Numbered from the stretch's first letter, positions 1 to 8,928 are shown. The stretch is 51,538 nt of DNA from Syntrophobacteraceae bacterium (GCA_003165235.1 PLSV01000175.1:23230-74767), one strand, 5' to 3'. Notes: generated by a model from the letters alone, not told the origin. Numbers and translations: made by a program.

Positions 1-120
1 CTGCTGAAGTGGACAACGGAATAACGGCTCAAGCTGCTGTTCCATCCGGCGCTTCGACGGGTGAAAATGAAGCCATAGAGTTGCGCGACGGGGATGCGAA
101 ACGGTACGGGGGCCGCATTT
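1..120 (+). pseudogene. Enolase fragment (internal N-terminal part), broken
   Basis: Read in frame 3, the first 120 bases encode a stretch with the enolase hallmark VPSGASTG followed by [11 protein letters not shown] and KRYGG, then a TGA stop at 118-120. In a full enolase this region lies roughly at residues 20-60 and carries the active-site Ser loop, and the protein continues for about 370 more residues. Here the homology ends abruptly after RYGG (normally RYLGKG), and I found no continuation in any frame before the next gene. The fragment is not a copy of the complete eno at 50069-51352: flanking residues differ (GENEAIEL here, GSREALEL there), so it comes from a second, divergent enolase. 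The 5' end lies outside the window, so whether the N-terminus is intact is unknown. Confidence 0.8.
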
Positions 121-169
121 GAAAATCCGCTAAAGAAATTTTGGCCTCTGGCATAGATAACTGGATAGC

Positions 170-607
170 ATGAATATGGGCGGCAGTCGAAAATTTATTC
201 CGGGACCTCATAAAAACGGCATTGAAACCACACTCGGGCTTCTTGACGAGGCCCTCCTGGAATTCGAGGCGTGGGCGCATGGCCGGGAAAACAGGTCGGT
301 CTTGTACCGGGAGCGCAATACCCTCTCAAAAGATCAGCGGGAAAGAATTTCGATCCAGGTGCAAAAGATAAGGAGAGTTCTTGTTGAGGTTCGGGACGAT
401 CTAGATCTGGGGCCAATGACCGGCAACGTCGCAAAATCAATTTTGGGCCGGTGTTCAGCCTTATGGATAAGCCTGGTGGAGATCGAAGGCGAACGCCTGG
501 GGCGTTACGGCAAACCACCGGATGGACTGGCCGAATACCTTGACCCAAAGACAGCCCAATTGATTGATTCCGTTAAAGAGATTGCCAGGATTGCCGAGGA
601 GGGCTGA
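170..607 (+). CDS. Hypothetical helical protein, paralogue of the one at 4108-4548
   Basis: A 145-residue soluble protein with no signal peptide or membrane segment, probably mostly alpha-helical. I do not recognise a named family. It aligns along much of its length with the 146-residue protein at 4108-4548: LSKDQRERI matches ISPEQRERI, then GPMTGNVAKSILG matches LMPSEAHKSALGA, and DPKTAQLIDS matches TKDTARELDM. The two paralogues bracket the two MutS-like genes, which suggests a shared system. A second in-frame ATG lies two codons downstream; neither has a strong Shine-Dalgarno. A strong terminator-like hairpin (850-892) separates this gene from the MutS-like genes, so it may be its own transcript. 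Confidence 0.6.
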   Translation: MNMGGSRKFIPGPHKNGIETTLGLLDEALLEFEAWAHGRENRSVLYRERNTLSKDQRERISIQVQKIRRVLVEVRDDLDLGPMTGNVAKSILGRCSALWISLVEIEGERLGRYGKPPDGLAEYLDPKTAQLIDSVKEIARIAEEG

Positions 608-849
608 GTTTGTGTGACAATGCTGACCGGTGGCTCGTGAAATATTTGAGATTAGATAAATGGGGGCCAGACCGGTTCCCCATGGGAAATGAGTAAAGAG
701 GTGTAGAGTTGGACCATGGCGCAGGGTTTTCGTGAGGTCGTTCTCAAAGACCCATTTCCTGTTGAGCTTGACACGTCCACCTGATAAATTTATAAATAAG
801 CTTCGAGCGATGAGGCTCGCTTTGCATGAAACGCCGTTCGTTGGCTGAT

Positions 850-892
850 AGCCTCTACTGCGCTGTTTGGGTGCGGTGGAGGCTTTTTTTTT
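850..892 (+). terminator. Rho-independent terminator or attenuator hairpin
   Basis: A stem of about 14 pairs (left arm 850-863, right arm 871-884, with several G-T wobbles) closes a 7-base loop and runs directly into nine T residues. This is a textbook intrinsic terminator on the plus strand. It sits 40 bases upstream of the MutS-like start codon, so it either ends transcription from the upstream hypothetical gene or acts as an attenuator in the leader of the MutS-like operon. The rest of 608-933 shows no gene. Confidence 0.75.
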
Positions 893-933
893 GGCGTGAT
901 GCATGGTTGCTTTTTATCGAAGGGTGTTTGGCG

Positions 934-2469
934 ATGAATTTCCCGAGCATACTGTTTGAAAGACCGGAAGATTTCATAGACGAACGACAAATCGACGCCC
1001 TGGATTTTTTTGTCGATTTGAATCTCGATCAAATCATAGCAGCCGTCACGGCGGGCAGGGAAGAATATAATCTTAAACCGTTCTTTTACTATCCCCTGAA
1101 CCGAACCGATGCGATTGAGTATCGTCATGAGATAATGCAGGACCTTGAAAATGCGGCCCTGTCCGAACATGTAAAATCGTTTTCGCAAAAAATGCGCACA
1201 GTGCGCGAGCACTTGGCCCAGGCGGACGGCCTTCACTACAATTATCAGAAAGAAGCGTGGTTTTTGGACGCAGTGGAGGTTTATTGCGATACCGTCAATT
1301 GCTTTGCAGCTAATCTATCCAATGTAGCTCTTAAATCCCGCGGGTTTCTGGCCTTTGGCGAATATTTAGCGAATTATGCCGGATCCGCCGATTTTACCTC
1401 TCTTCTGGCAGAAACAAAAGAGCTTAAGGCTGATTTGGCCGAAGCAAGATATTGTGTGCTAATAAAAGACAATGGCTTCGAAGTTCGCAAATATGGCGCC
1501 CAATCCGATTACAGCGCGGACGTCGAGGAAACATTCGCAAAATTCAAACAGGGAGACGTAAAAGACTACAGCGTCAAATTTTCCTGCTTGCCCCGAATGA
1601 ACAATATTGAAAGCAAAATACTGGATTTTGTAGCTCAATTATATCCAGACACATTTTCAAATCTGGACAGCTACTGCGCCAAAAACAGCAATTTTCTGGA
1701 TGAAGCGGTAGCCGCCTTCGACCGGGAAATTCAATTTTACATCGCTTACCTTGAGCACATGGCAATACTCAAACGCGCCGGTTTGAAATTTTGCTATCCG
1801 CGCATCTCCAACAATTGCAGGGAGATTTATGACTACGAGGGATTCGATCTCGCCCTGGCCTATAAACTCATCGGCGAAAACTCAGCCATCGTCTGTAATG
1901 ACTTCTACTTGACAGATAAGGAGCGAATATTTGTAGTAACCGGTCCGAACCAGGGCGGCAAAACGACCTTCGCCCGCACTTTCGGACAGTTGCATTATCT
2001 GGCTGCGATAGGTTGTCCTGTCCCTGGCGCAGAAGCGCGACTCTTTCTTTTCGACAGGCTCTTTACGCACTTCGAAAGAGAAGAGGATATGAAAAATCTC
2101 CGCGGCAAGCTGCAGGACGACCTGGTCCGAATCTACGATATCCTTAACCGGGCGACATCGAGCAGTATCATCATACTGAATGAGATTTTCACTTCTACAA
2201 CTCTACAGGACGCTGTCTTCCTGAGCAAAAAAGTGATGGAAAAGATGATAGAGTTCGATTTGCTGTGCGTTTGGGTGACATTCATTGATGAACTGGCTTC
2301 TTTCGGCGATCAGGTCGTATCAATGGTGAGCACGATAGTTCCGGAAGATCCCGCGCTGCGGACTTTCAAAATTCTAAGAAGGCAGGCCGACGGGCTTTCA
2401 TACGCGATGTCAATTGCCGAAAAGCACCGGCTTACATACGAGAGCCTGAAGGAGCGCGTAAAGTCATGA
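934..2469 (+). CDS. MutS-like ATPase A (MutS domain V family, no mismatch domain I)
   Basis: A 511-residue protein whose C-terminal third is a MutS/ABC-type ATPase. Walker A is GPNQGGKTT near residue 336, followed by FTHFEREED and the Walker B-like IIILNEIF near 412, with Asn where classical MutS has Asp. The N-terminal two thirds are helical, resembling MutS lever/core regions, and the mismatch-reading domain I and connector are absent, so canonical mismatch repair is unlikely. I chose the ATG at 934, which has AGGG about 9 bases upstream; the frame stays open to 826, but that stretch contains the terminator hairpin. The stop overlaps the next start as ATGA, so A and B are probably made together and may form a heterodimer. 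Classical MutS has about 850 residues. Function unknown. Confidence 0.8.
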   Translation: MNFPSILFERPEDFIDERQIDALDFFVDLNLDQIIAAVTAGREEYNLKPFFYYPLNRTDAIEYRHEIMQDLENAALSEHVKSFSQKMRTVREHLAQADGLHYNYQKEAWFLDAVEVYCDTVNCFAANLSNVALKSRGFLAFGEYLANYAGSADFTSLLAETKELKADLAEARYCVLIKDNGFEVRKYGAQSDYSADVEETFAKFKQGDVKDYSVKFSCLPRMNNIESKILDFVAQLYPDTFSNLDSYCAKNSNFLDEAVAAFDREIQFYIAYLEHMAILKRAGLKFCYPRISNNCREIYDYEGFDLALAYKLIGENSAIVCNDFYLTDKERIFVVTGPNQGGKTTFARTFGQLHYLAAIGCPVPGAEARLFLFDRLFTHFEREEDMKNLRGKLQDDLVRIYDILNRATSSSIIILNEIFTSTTLQDAVFLSKKVMEKMIEFDLLCVWVTFIDELASFGDQVVSMVSTIVPEDPALRTFKILRRQADGLSYAMSIAEKHRLTYESLKERVKS

Positions 2470-4040
2470 AAGCGTTCCTCATGCATAAAGATCAAGATTT
2501 CGACCTGCAGCGGAAACCACCGCTGAACGAGCAGGCGCTCACACAAGACCTGGCGTTGAACACTCTGTTCGAGACCATGGCCCTCGGCGACGAATTTTTA
2601 TTGGAAGTGGCGGAGAAGGCTGTTTTGTCCAGTTTGAACGATCCGGATTCTATTCTATATCGTCAAAATATTCTTGAGGATTGCCTGAAAAATCCTTCTA
2701 TTGTCAGGAGTGTCTATAATCTGGCGCTGGAATCGATAGAAAAGAAGAAAAGGCATTGGTGGGGCTTTTCAAGCAGATATCCCGGCTCAATACTGTTTAG
2801 TTCGGTAGAGGCGTTAAAGATGTTTGTGGGCCAGCTTAAAAAGCTCAGGACTGTCGCCGATGAACACGCCGGTAAATTTGATTCGGAGGGCTTTGCGCGG
2901 TTTTTCGCGATGCTGAAGGAGGACCTGGGCGATGAGTATTTCGCCAGGATTGAGGAGCACTTAAAAGAGCTCAAATTTCGTAAAGGTGTATTGATAAGCG
3001 CCGAGTTGGGACAGGGCAATAAAGCTGTCAATTTTGTTCTCCATAAATCCCGTGGCAAAAAACAGAATTGGGTGGAACGAATTTTTGGGCGACAATCTCC
3101 CGTCTACTCCTTTCGTCTCCCCCCTCGCGATGAAAACGGCGCGAAGGCCCTGGCGGACCTGAAGGACAGAGGTCTGAACCTTGTCGCCAATGCGCTCGCC
3201 CAGTCCGCAGATCACATTCTGAGCTTCTTCCTGATGCTGCGAACGGAACTGGCGTTTTATGCCGGTTGTTTGAACCTGCATGAGCAACTTGTCAAAAAAG
3301 GGGCGCCGGCGTGCTTTCCCGTGCCCACTGCTTCCGGCGAACGCAGGCGCTCCTTTCATGGTCTATACGATGTCTGTCTCGCTTTGAGCGGAAAACAGAA
3401 AGTTGTGGGCAACGATGTGAATGCGGACAATAAAGACCTCGTGATAATTACAGGCGCCAATCAGGGCGGCAAGTCGACTTTTTTGCGAAGCATCGGCCAG
3501 GCCCAGTTGATGACGCAGGCCGGTATGTTTGTGCCTGCCGATTCATTTTCTTCCGAGGTATGTGAGGGCGTTTTCACTCATTACAAGCGGGAAGAAGACA
3601 CTGCCATGAAGAGCGGGAAACTTGATGAAGAACTCAGCAGAATGAGTGATATCGCCGACAACATCACTCCCACTTCCATGTTGCTGTTTAATGAATCGTT
3701 TGCGGCGACAAATGAAAGGGAAGGCTCGGAAATTGCCAGGCAAATAGCCGGCGCATTAGTGGAAAAAGGTGTCAAAGTCTTTTTCGTTACGCATTTATAC
3801 GAATTCGCACACGGTATGTACGGCCAAAAAATGAAAAACGCCGTTTTCCTGCGCGCTGAAAGAAGGCCCGACGGAGCACGAACCTTCATGGTAGTCGAAG
3901 GAGAACCATTGCAAACCAGTTACGGTGAAGATCTGTATGAAAGGGTATTTAAATCCGGATGCGCGCCCGATGCCGACCCTTCTGTTGGTGTTGAGCACGG
4001 GGCTTTGCCCCCTTGCGCTCCTTCAGCCGACAGAGTTTGA
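2466..4040 (+). CDS. MutS-like ATPase B (MutS domain V family)
   Basis: A 524-residue partner of the preceding gene, starting inside its stop codon (ATGA overlap). The ATPase domain has Walker A GANQGGKSTF near residue 329, the FTHYKREED motif, and Walker B-like MLLFNESF, again with Asn instead of Asp; THLYEF matches the MutS switch-His region. The N-terminal half is helical, and no domain I or HNH/Smr nuclease is visible. That two adjacent genes share the same altered Walker B suggests it is a family trait rather than damage. The small protein at 4108 follows after 67 bases. The family is known in many bacteria as 'MutS-related', but I know of no established function, so calling it a repair protein would be a guess. 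Confidence 0.8.
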   Translation: MKAFLMHKDQDFDLQRKPPLNEQALTQDLALNTLFETMALGDEFLLEVAEKAVLSSLNDPDSILYRQNILEDCLKNPSIVRSVYNLALESIEKKKRHWWGFSSRYPGSILFSSVEALKMFVGQLKKLRTVADEHAGKFDSEGFARFFAMLKEDLGDEYFARIEEHLKELKFRKGVLISAELGQGNKAVNFVLHKSRGKKQNWVERIFGRQSPVYSFRLPPRDENGAKALADLKDRGLNLVANALAQSADHILSFFLMLRTELAFYAGCLNLHEQLVKKGAPACFPVPTASGERRRSFHGLYDVCLALSGKQKVVGNDVNADNKDLVIITGANQGGKSTFLRSIGQAQLMTQAGMFVPADSFSSEVCEGVFTHYKREEDTAMKSGKLDEELSRMSDIADNITPTSMLLFNESFAATNEREGSEIARQIAGALVEKGVKVFFVTHLYEFAHGMYGQKMKNAVFLRAERRPDGARTFMVVEGEPLQTSYGEDLYERVFKSGCAPDADPSVGVEHGALPPCAPSADRV

Positions 4041-4107
4041 TCTCGAATTTCGTCTTCTCAACGGTCTCTCTTTGCACTCGCAGGAACGGTCTCCTAAGGG
4101 AATTTCG

Positions 4108-4548
4108 ATGGTGGAACTGAACGCCGGCCAGAAGAGGAATTTTTTGACCACACTGGAGCATGTGGACAAACTCCTTTCCGACTCCGTGCATGTCCTCGAC
4201 AATGCCCGTTCGCCCTCCCTTTTACCGGAATATGTTTGCGATATCTCCCCGGAGCAGCGTGAAAGGATACTGGAATGTATTGCACGTTTCAGAGTTGAGG
4301 TTAGCGGGCTTCTAAAGCGGTGCGGCCTCATGCCGTCCGAGGCCCACAAAAGCGCCCTCGGCGCTGTTCTTGCCTATCTGCTTTTCGCTGATATGGCCCT
4401 GGAAGAGATCGATTCGAAAAACATCGACCACGGCAGGCTGACAAAAGACACGGCGCGGGAGCTGGATATGCTCGTATCCCAAATGCGCCGCTTCATCCAG
4501 GACATGAGGATACGCCTGGATCGAACGGCCAAAAATCAGCCCGGATGA
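4108..4548 (+). CDS. Hypothetical helical protein, paralogue of 170-607
   Basis: A 146-residue soluble protein, predicted mainly helical, with no recognised domain. I chose the ATG at 4108, which has TAAGGG 9 bases upstream; the frame is open to 3925, but that would overlap the MutS-like B gene by over 100 bases. Its resemblance to the 145-residue protein at 170-607 covers the central ISPEQRERI block and the C-terminal helices, and the near-identical lengths support this start. It is co-directional with the MutS-like pair and may be the last gene of that operon. Function unknown; association with the ATPases is inferred from position and from the flanking paralogue. Confidence 0.6.
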   Translation: MVELNAGQKRNFLTTLEHVDKLLSDSVHVLDNARSPSLLPEYVCDISPEQRERILECIARFRVEVSGLLKRCGLMPSEAHKSALGAVLAYLLFADMALEEIDSKNIDHGRLTKDTARELDMLVSQMRRFIQDMRIRLDRTAKNQPG

Positions 4549-4689
4549 TGATGATGCTTCACGGCGCAAAAGAACCATATGTATTCAGAGTCAACGCCCC
4601 TCGGAATTAACCCCCGTCCCATAAGCGCTCAAATAAGAAACTAGACACATACGTGATTGCAATTCTCTAAAGTGTTTAAAAGTTAGTGT

Positions 4690-4930
4690 GTTAAGCCCTG
4701 AAAGGGCTGAATAATTCAGCCCAGGGTAAGCGAAAGCGCCACCCTGGGTGTGGGATTCCATGAATTTTTTCTTTGTACCCCGAAGGGGTTGCATAAACCC
4801 GTATTGCAAAGTGCAAATTCCAACATGGGGACAATTTGTATGTAGCCCTTTCAGGGCAGTGTATTTGGGGCGCCAAAACCCAGCGCAGCGCTTTCGCTTA
4901 CCCTAGGCTAAATTATGCAGCCCCGTTGTT
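4690..4930. repeat. Long imperfect inverted repeat (non-coding, palindromic)
   Basis: Two copies of a GC-rich unit face each other. The left copy (about 4693-4748) starts GCCCTGAAAGGGC and contains AGGGTAAGCGAAAGCGC at 4723-4739; the right copy (about 4842-4926) holds the exact reverse complement of that 17-mer at 4888-4904 and the reversed GCCCTTTCAGGGC. Each unit is itself a hairpin. Elements of this style (pieces of 'GCCCAGGGTAAGCGAAAGC') are dispersed intergenic repeats in several bacterial phyla. The remainder of 4549-5263 shows no gene; 5085-5150 has a structured look but I could not assign it. Confidence 0.75.
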
Positions 4931-5263
4931 TAGGCAATTTTCATGCGCTGCTTATTCGAGCGCTTATAGATCCCCGTCCCCCCTCCCATTCTGCAGCCGT
5001 TACGGAACGGCGGTTCATTATTACCGGGAATTACCACGCCAAAGGGACTGGCGCAGGTTGGGTTAAAGATGACGCCGGGATTGGCGATGGTCGAAATCCC
5101 CCCTGCCGGAAGGTGAAAGTCCTCTATAGGCCCTGATGGCGGAAACTGCTAAAGTAGTCGTCCATCATGGACGATAATTTGTCATGATGAGGATGGGGGC
5201 CATTTGCCTGCGGATTCAAGGTGACTGTGCCTGTGAATATTGAAATGTGGAAGGGGTTGACCT

Positions 5264-6460
5264 ATGAAACAGGCCCTGGTCTTGACAATCCTGTTTGCAG
5301 CGATCCTGCCGGTCGTTCCAGGACTCGCCAACGCCGGCAGCATCGGGTTGAGTCTCGGCCTCGAAGAGGAAAACGGCCAGGCGGCGAACGGTAAGATATA
5401 TTTCGGGGCGTATGCGCTGAATATCACACAATTTCAACAGGATGCCAGGAAGAAGGTGTCGATCGTCCACTGGTTTCAAAGATGGGGGGACCAGAACAAC
5501 TCTTTCGATGTTGCGATGATGAATCAGGTGAGAAACCATGGATCCATTCCTCTGCTCTCGTGGGAGCCATGGAAAGGACTAAGTTATGGGGTGACGCAAC
5601 CCATGTACTCGCTTCAAAACATCATAGATGGGCAGTTTGATGCTTATATCACCAAATTTGCAAAGGCCGCCAAGGCATGGAAGCACCCATTTTTCTTAAG
5701 GTTCGCTCACGAGATGAACGGTGACTGGTATCCCTGGTCTGAGGTCGCCAATGGTAATAGCCGGGGCCAGTATGTTGAGGCATGGCGACATGTGCATGAT
5801 ATCTTTGCAGAGGTGGGAGCATTTAATGTCACCTGGGTTTGGTGCCCCGGCAGAGTCATGGGTCGCGGTATTTCCCTGGACGATCTTCAGGAAATGTATC
5901 CTGGCGACGGCTACGTCGATTGGGTTGGAATGGACGGCTACAATGCAGGCAATGACAGGCTGGGCTGGCAGACTTTTTCCGAGGTGTTCACTGCTCTCTA
6001 CAATAAAATATTGAGCATAACCTCGCAGCCGATCATGATTGCCGAGACATCCTGCGGAGAATATGGAGGGGGCCGCAAAAGTTATTGGATCACCGATGCT
6101 TTATCGGTACAGCTTCCTGTTTACTTTACTGGCGTCAAGGCGCTCGTCTGGTTTAACGCCGACAATGATAAAACAGCGCCCTGGGAGATAGAATCATCTC
6201 CTTCTGCTCAGAAAGCATTTGCAACGGCAGTACAGTCATCTTATTTCTCATCCAACAACTACGGAAGCTTATCGCAATCGCCAATCCCCTCTCCCGGTAT
6301 TTTAGACGAAATAGGCCCCTTGTCTCAAAGCCTGCAGGCGGTAAACCCAAGAGTCGTGTCGGAAGGGTCCTTTTGCGCTCCGGTTCCGTTGGGGGGTGGG
6401 ACCAAACTTCCGGTTTCCCCGTGCGGCGCGCCGGGGGCAGGTGAGCCTCTACATCAGTAG
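5264..6460 (+). CDS. Secreted glycoside hydrolase, GH26 (beta-mannanase) type
   Basis: A 398-residue protein with a signal peptide (residues 1-24, cut probably after LANA). The catalytic (beta/alpha)8 domain runs to about residue 330. The GH26-like acid/base Glu150 lies in RFAHEMNGDWYPW, and the probable nucleophile Glu261 lies in MIAETSCGE; both fit clan GH-A retaining enzymes. It would act outside the cytoplasm on a beta-mannan, beta-glucan or exopolysaccharide. The start has AAGGGG 8 bases upstream. The last 60 residues are Ser/Pro/Gly-rich and low in structure, and the stop overlaps the convergent acyl-CoA synthetase gene by 12 bases. No other polysaccharide genes are nearby, so substrate is open; an exopolysaccharide-processing role is possible. 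Confidence 0.75.
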   Translation: MKQALVLTILFAAILPVVPGLANAGSIGLSLGLEEENGQAANGKIYFGAYALNITQFQQDARKKVSIVHWFQRWGDQNNSFDVAMMNQVRNHGSIPLLSWEPWKGLSYGVTQPMYSLQNIIDGQFDAYITKFAKAAKAWKHPFFLRFAHEMNGDWYPWSEVANGNSRGQYVEAWRHVHDIFAEVGAFNVTWVWCPGRVMGRGISLDDLQEMYPGDGYVDWVGMDGYNAGNDRLGWQTFSEVFTALYNKILSITSQPIMIAETSCGEYGGGRKSYWITDALSVQLPVYFTGVKALVWFNADNDKTAPWEIESSPSAQKAFATAVQSSYFSSNNYGSLSQSPIPSPGILDEIGPLSQSLQAVNPRVVSEGSFCAPVPLGGGTKLPVSPCGAPGAGEPLHQ

Positions 6461-8545
6461 CCGCGCGTCCAAAGCCACTGCTCCCTTCCCCTCATCGTCA
6501 AGGCTCACCGGGTTCAAGTCCATCTCGAGGATTTGTGGGAAGTGATGCATGAGCAGGGAGACCTGCACAAGGATGCGGGCCGCAGCTTCGATGTCTGCCT
6601 CGCACATGCCCCGGAATCGGCCCAGTATACGTTTTCCCGATAGCTCTCCGAGCATTTTCATGGCGGCGCCGGTATCGATCGGGGCAAGACGGATACTTAC
6701 ATCTTTCATGACCTCAACCATAATCCCTCCAAGGCCGGTGAGCACTACAGGGCCAAAGGACGGGTCCCTTTTGCCCCCTATCACAAGTTCCCGTGAGGCT
6801 GGGGCCATCTTTTGCACCACGATGCCCACGACGTCATCCGAAACCTTGTGCAACCGGCGCCATTCATTCCTGAGGGATTTTGCGTCCCGCACATCCAATG
6901 CCAGGCCCCCTTTGTCGCTTTTGTGCAGAAGCGAAGGCGAGACCGCTTTGAGGGCCACGGGAAAACCAAGGGCCTCAGATGCTTCAATGGCCTCATTGAG
7001 GCGCCTCGCCATGCGCCAGGGCACAGCCGGTATGCCCGTCAGGTCCAGCAAATCCAGCGCCTCGTGGAGAAGGGGCTGCCGATTTTGTTTCTGGATGTCT
7101 TTAAACCATTTTTCGATCTTCTTAACAGGTATGGTCAAGGCGCCGTGAGAAGGCGCGGCGCTCACATCGGATTCGGGTTTCAGACGGTCTGAGGCGTCGG
7201 TCTTGCTCCACTCCGACAGAACCGCAAGGGCCTTCACAGCTTCCGCAGGTTCCAGAAAAAAGGGAGAACTTGAGCTTTTCTCCAGGAGCGCCCGCTCTTC
7301 AAGCGGGATTTCCATAACCGTTGCGACAGGTTTTCCCGCTTGCCGGGAGAGCTCGGCCAGGCTTTCCACCAAACGCCGTGTCACCTCCCGCTCAATCGCC
7401 ATCTGGGACACCATGATGAACACGACGCCGTCGATGTTATGCTGCCCCAGGACCTTTTCGACTACGCTGATATAGAAGGGGAGGTCGAAGATATCCCCAA
7501 GGTCCAGGGGATTTCCCAACCGGATGACGCCGGCGCGGCTGCGGCTTTGAGCTTCATTGAGAGTGTCCCGCTCCAAAGGAGGAAGGCTAAAGCCGTAACT
7601 TGCGCAAACGTCGGCGGCTACGACCGCATGTCCACCGGACCGTGATAAAACGGCCAGGTTTTTCCCCTTAAGCGGCGGGAGGCAAAAACCCTTCGCAGCT
7701 CTGACCGCTTCGGAGACGGAATGAACCCTCAGGATGCCGCTCTCACGGCAGACCGCATCAACGACCTGGTCGTCTGCGGCCAGCACAGCCGTGTGAGATT
7801 GGGCGATTGTGAGGCTCATAGCGCCGGTGTTGGACTTGTGCAGGATGATAGGCTTGGAACATCGTCTCGCGAGGTCTGCAAAAGAGCGGCCCCTTTTGAA
7901 ACCTTCCAGGTAGAAGTATATGACGGCGGTTTCCGCGTCATCCATGAGATAGGCCAGGTAGTCGGCCTCATCGAGGTCCAGTTTATTTCCCATGCTGACA
8001 AACTTGCTTATGCCTGTTCCGGAGGTGCAGAGCCTCTCGACAAGGGAAAGACCGACTCCCCCGCTTTGAGCGAACACACCGATTTTACCTCTCCTGAGTG
8101 GGGTTTCAAAAGCGACAAATGTGGTGTAAAGCCCGTTAGCTGTATTCATCATCCCTACGCAATTGGGGCCGACGAAGTGGAGGCCGAATTTCTTGCTGGC
8201 TTCGATGATTTCCCGTTCGAGCATTTCTCCCTCGGTTCCCAGTTCTCGAAAGCCGGCGGACTCGATAACAGCCCAACGCGCGCCTTTCTCGCCACATTGA
8301 ACGAGCATATCGTGAACGAAGCGCGCAGGCGTGAGGATAACGGCCAGATCGGGGTTTCCAGGCAATGCTGCGATTGTGCGATAAACCGGGTGTCCAAGAA
8401 CCTCTCCGCCTCGAGGGCCAACGGCATAGATTTTTCCCTGGTATCCGAGGTTAACAAGGTTCGCCATGACGTTTTGCCCGAGATTGTCCGCTGATTCGGA
8501 AACCCCGACCACCACGACGGATTCGGCGCAAAATAAACCATTCAC
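6449..8545 (-). CDS. Acyl-CoA synthetase (NDP-forming), alpha-beta fusion
   Basis: A 698-residue protein of the acetate-CoA ligase (ADP-forming) type, which interconverts acyl-CoA + ADP + Pi with acid + CoA + ATP. Order: CoA-binding Rossmann domain (VVVVGVSES near residue 10), two succinyl-CoA-ligase-like domains with the phospho-His in QSHTAVLAADDQ near residue 253, then a C-terminal ATP-grasp domain from about 480 (FPVALKAVSPSLLHKSD, then LVIGGKRDPSFGPVV). Both halves are present, so it should work as a single chain. The start is GTG with AGGAG 7 bases upstream. In anaerobes such enzymes conserve energy from acyl-CoA or activate organic acids. It stands alone; substrate cannot be told from sequence. 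It converges on the GH26 gene. Confidence 0.88.
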   Translation of the reverse strand: MNGLFCAESVVVVGVSESADNLGQNVMANLVNLGYQGKIYAVGPRGGEVLGHPVYRTIAALPGNPDLAVILTPARFVHDMLVQCGEKGARWAVIESAGFRELGTEGEMLEREIIEASKKFGLHFVGPNCVGMMNTANGLYTTFVAFETPLRRGKIGVFAQSGGVGLSLVERLCTSGTGISKFVSMGNKLDLDEADYLAYLMDDAETAVIYFYLEGFKRGRSFADLARRCSKPIILHKSNTGAMSLTIAQSHTAVLAADDQVVDAVCRESGILRVHSVSEAVRAAKGFCLPPLKGKNLAVLSRSGGHAVVAADVCASYGFSLPPLERDTLNEAQSRSRAGVIRLGNPLDLGDIFDLPFYISVVEKVLGQHNIDGVVFIMVSQMAIEREVTRRLVESLAELSRQAGKPVATVMEIPLEERALLEKSSSSPFFLEPAEAVKALAVLSEWSKTDASDRLKPESDVSAAPSHGALTIPVKKIEKWFKDIQKQNRQPLLHEALDLLDLTGIPAVPWRMARRLNEAIEASEALGFPVALKAVSPSLLHKSDKGGLALDVRDAKSLRNEWRRLHKVSDDVVGIVVQKMAPASRELVIGGKRDPSFGPVVLTGLGGIMVEVMKDVSIRLAPIDTGAAMKMLGELSGKRILGRFRGMCEADIEAAARILVQVSLLMHHFPQILEMDLNPVSLDDEGKGAVALDARLLM

Positions 8546-8864
8546 GATTCTACTCCTGCTTGTTCATTGCCTTTCATAACACCCGGTCTACAGCGAAGTG
8601 GGCATCCTTGTGAAAAAAGGAAAATACAAGCAAAACTTCTTAAATACAAATACGATTTCGCTAAGTTCGAATGCTTTTCAGGATATGAAGGCTCAAGGCA
8701 GGGCGATTTAAAGCTCAATGAAGGAAGAGGCTGGACCTCACGAAGGCCGGTTCTCTTGGATGGCGGAGGTGGTGAGGCACGGCCATCCTAAAATATCGGA
8801 AAAACATCTGGCAGGGTGATGAAAAAGGGTTCTCAGATGCGAGAATCGCCTAAAAATTGCCGCT

Positions 8865-8928
8865 GTAGGGTGGGCACGGTTTCATCGCGCCCACCACATG
8901 GGCGACGCTTCGCTTTTGCCCACCCTAC
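8865..8928. repeat. REP-like palindrome
   Basis: The 12-mer GTAGGGTGGGCA at 8865-8876 is exactly inverted at 8917-8928, with a smaller inner hairpin. It lies in the 414-base gap between the divergently placed acyl-CoA synthetase promoter side and the 3' end of metF. Such 'GTAGGGTGGGCA' palindromes are common dispersed repeats; it might also help end metF transcription, though there is no T-tract. The rest of 8546-8959 shows no gene. Confidence 0.65.

Noticed and set aside
5085..5150. Structured-looking stretch with GGAAGGTGAAAGTCC, reminiscent of a group II intron domain or a riboswitch
   Set aside because: No reverse transcriptase, no 5' or 3' intron ends and no match to a riboswitch core that I could support. 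A covariance-model search would settle it.
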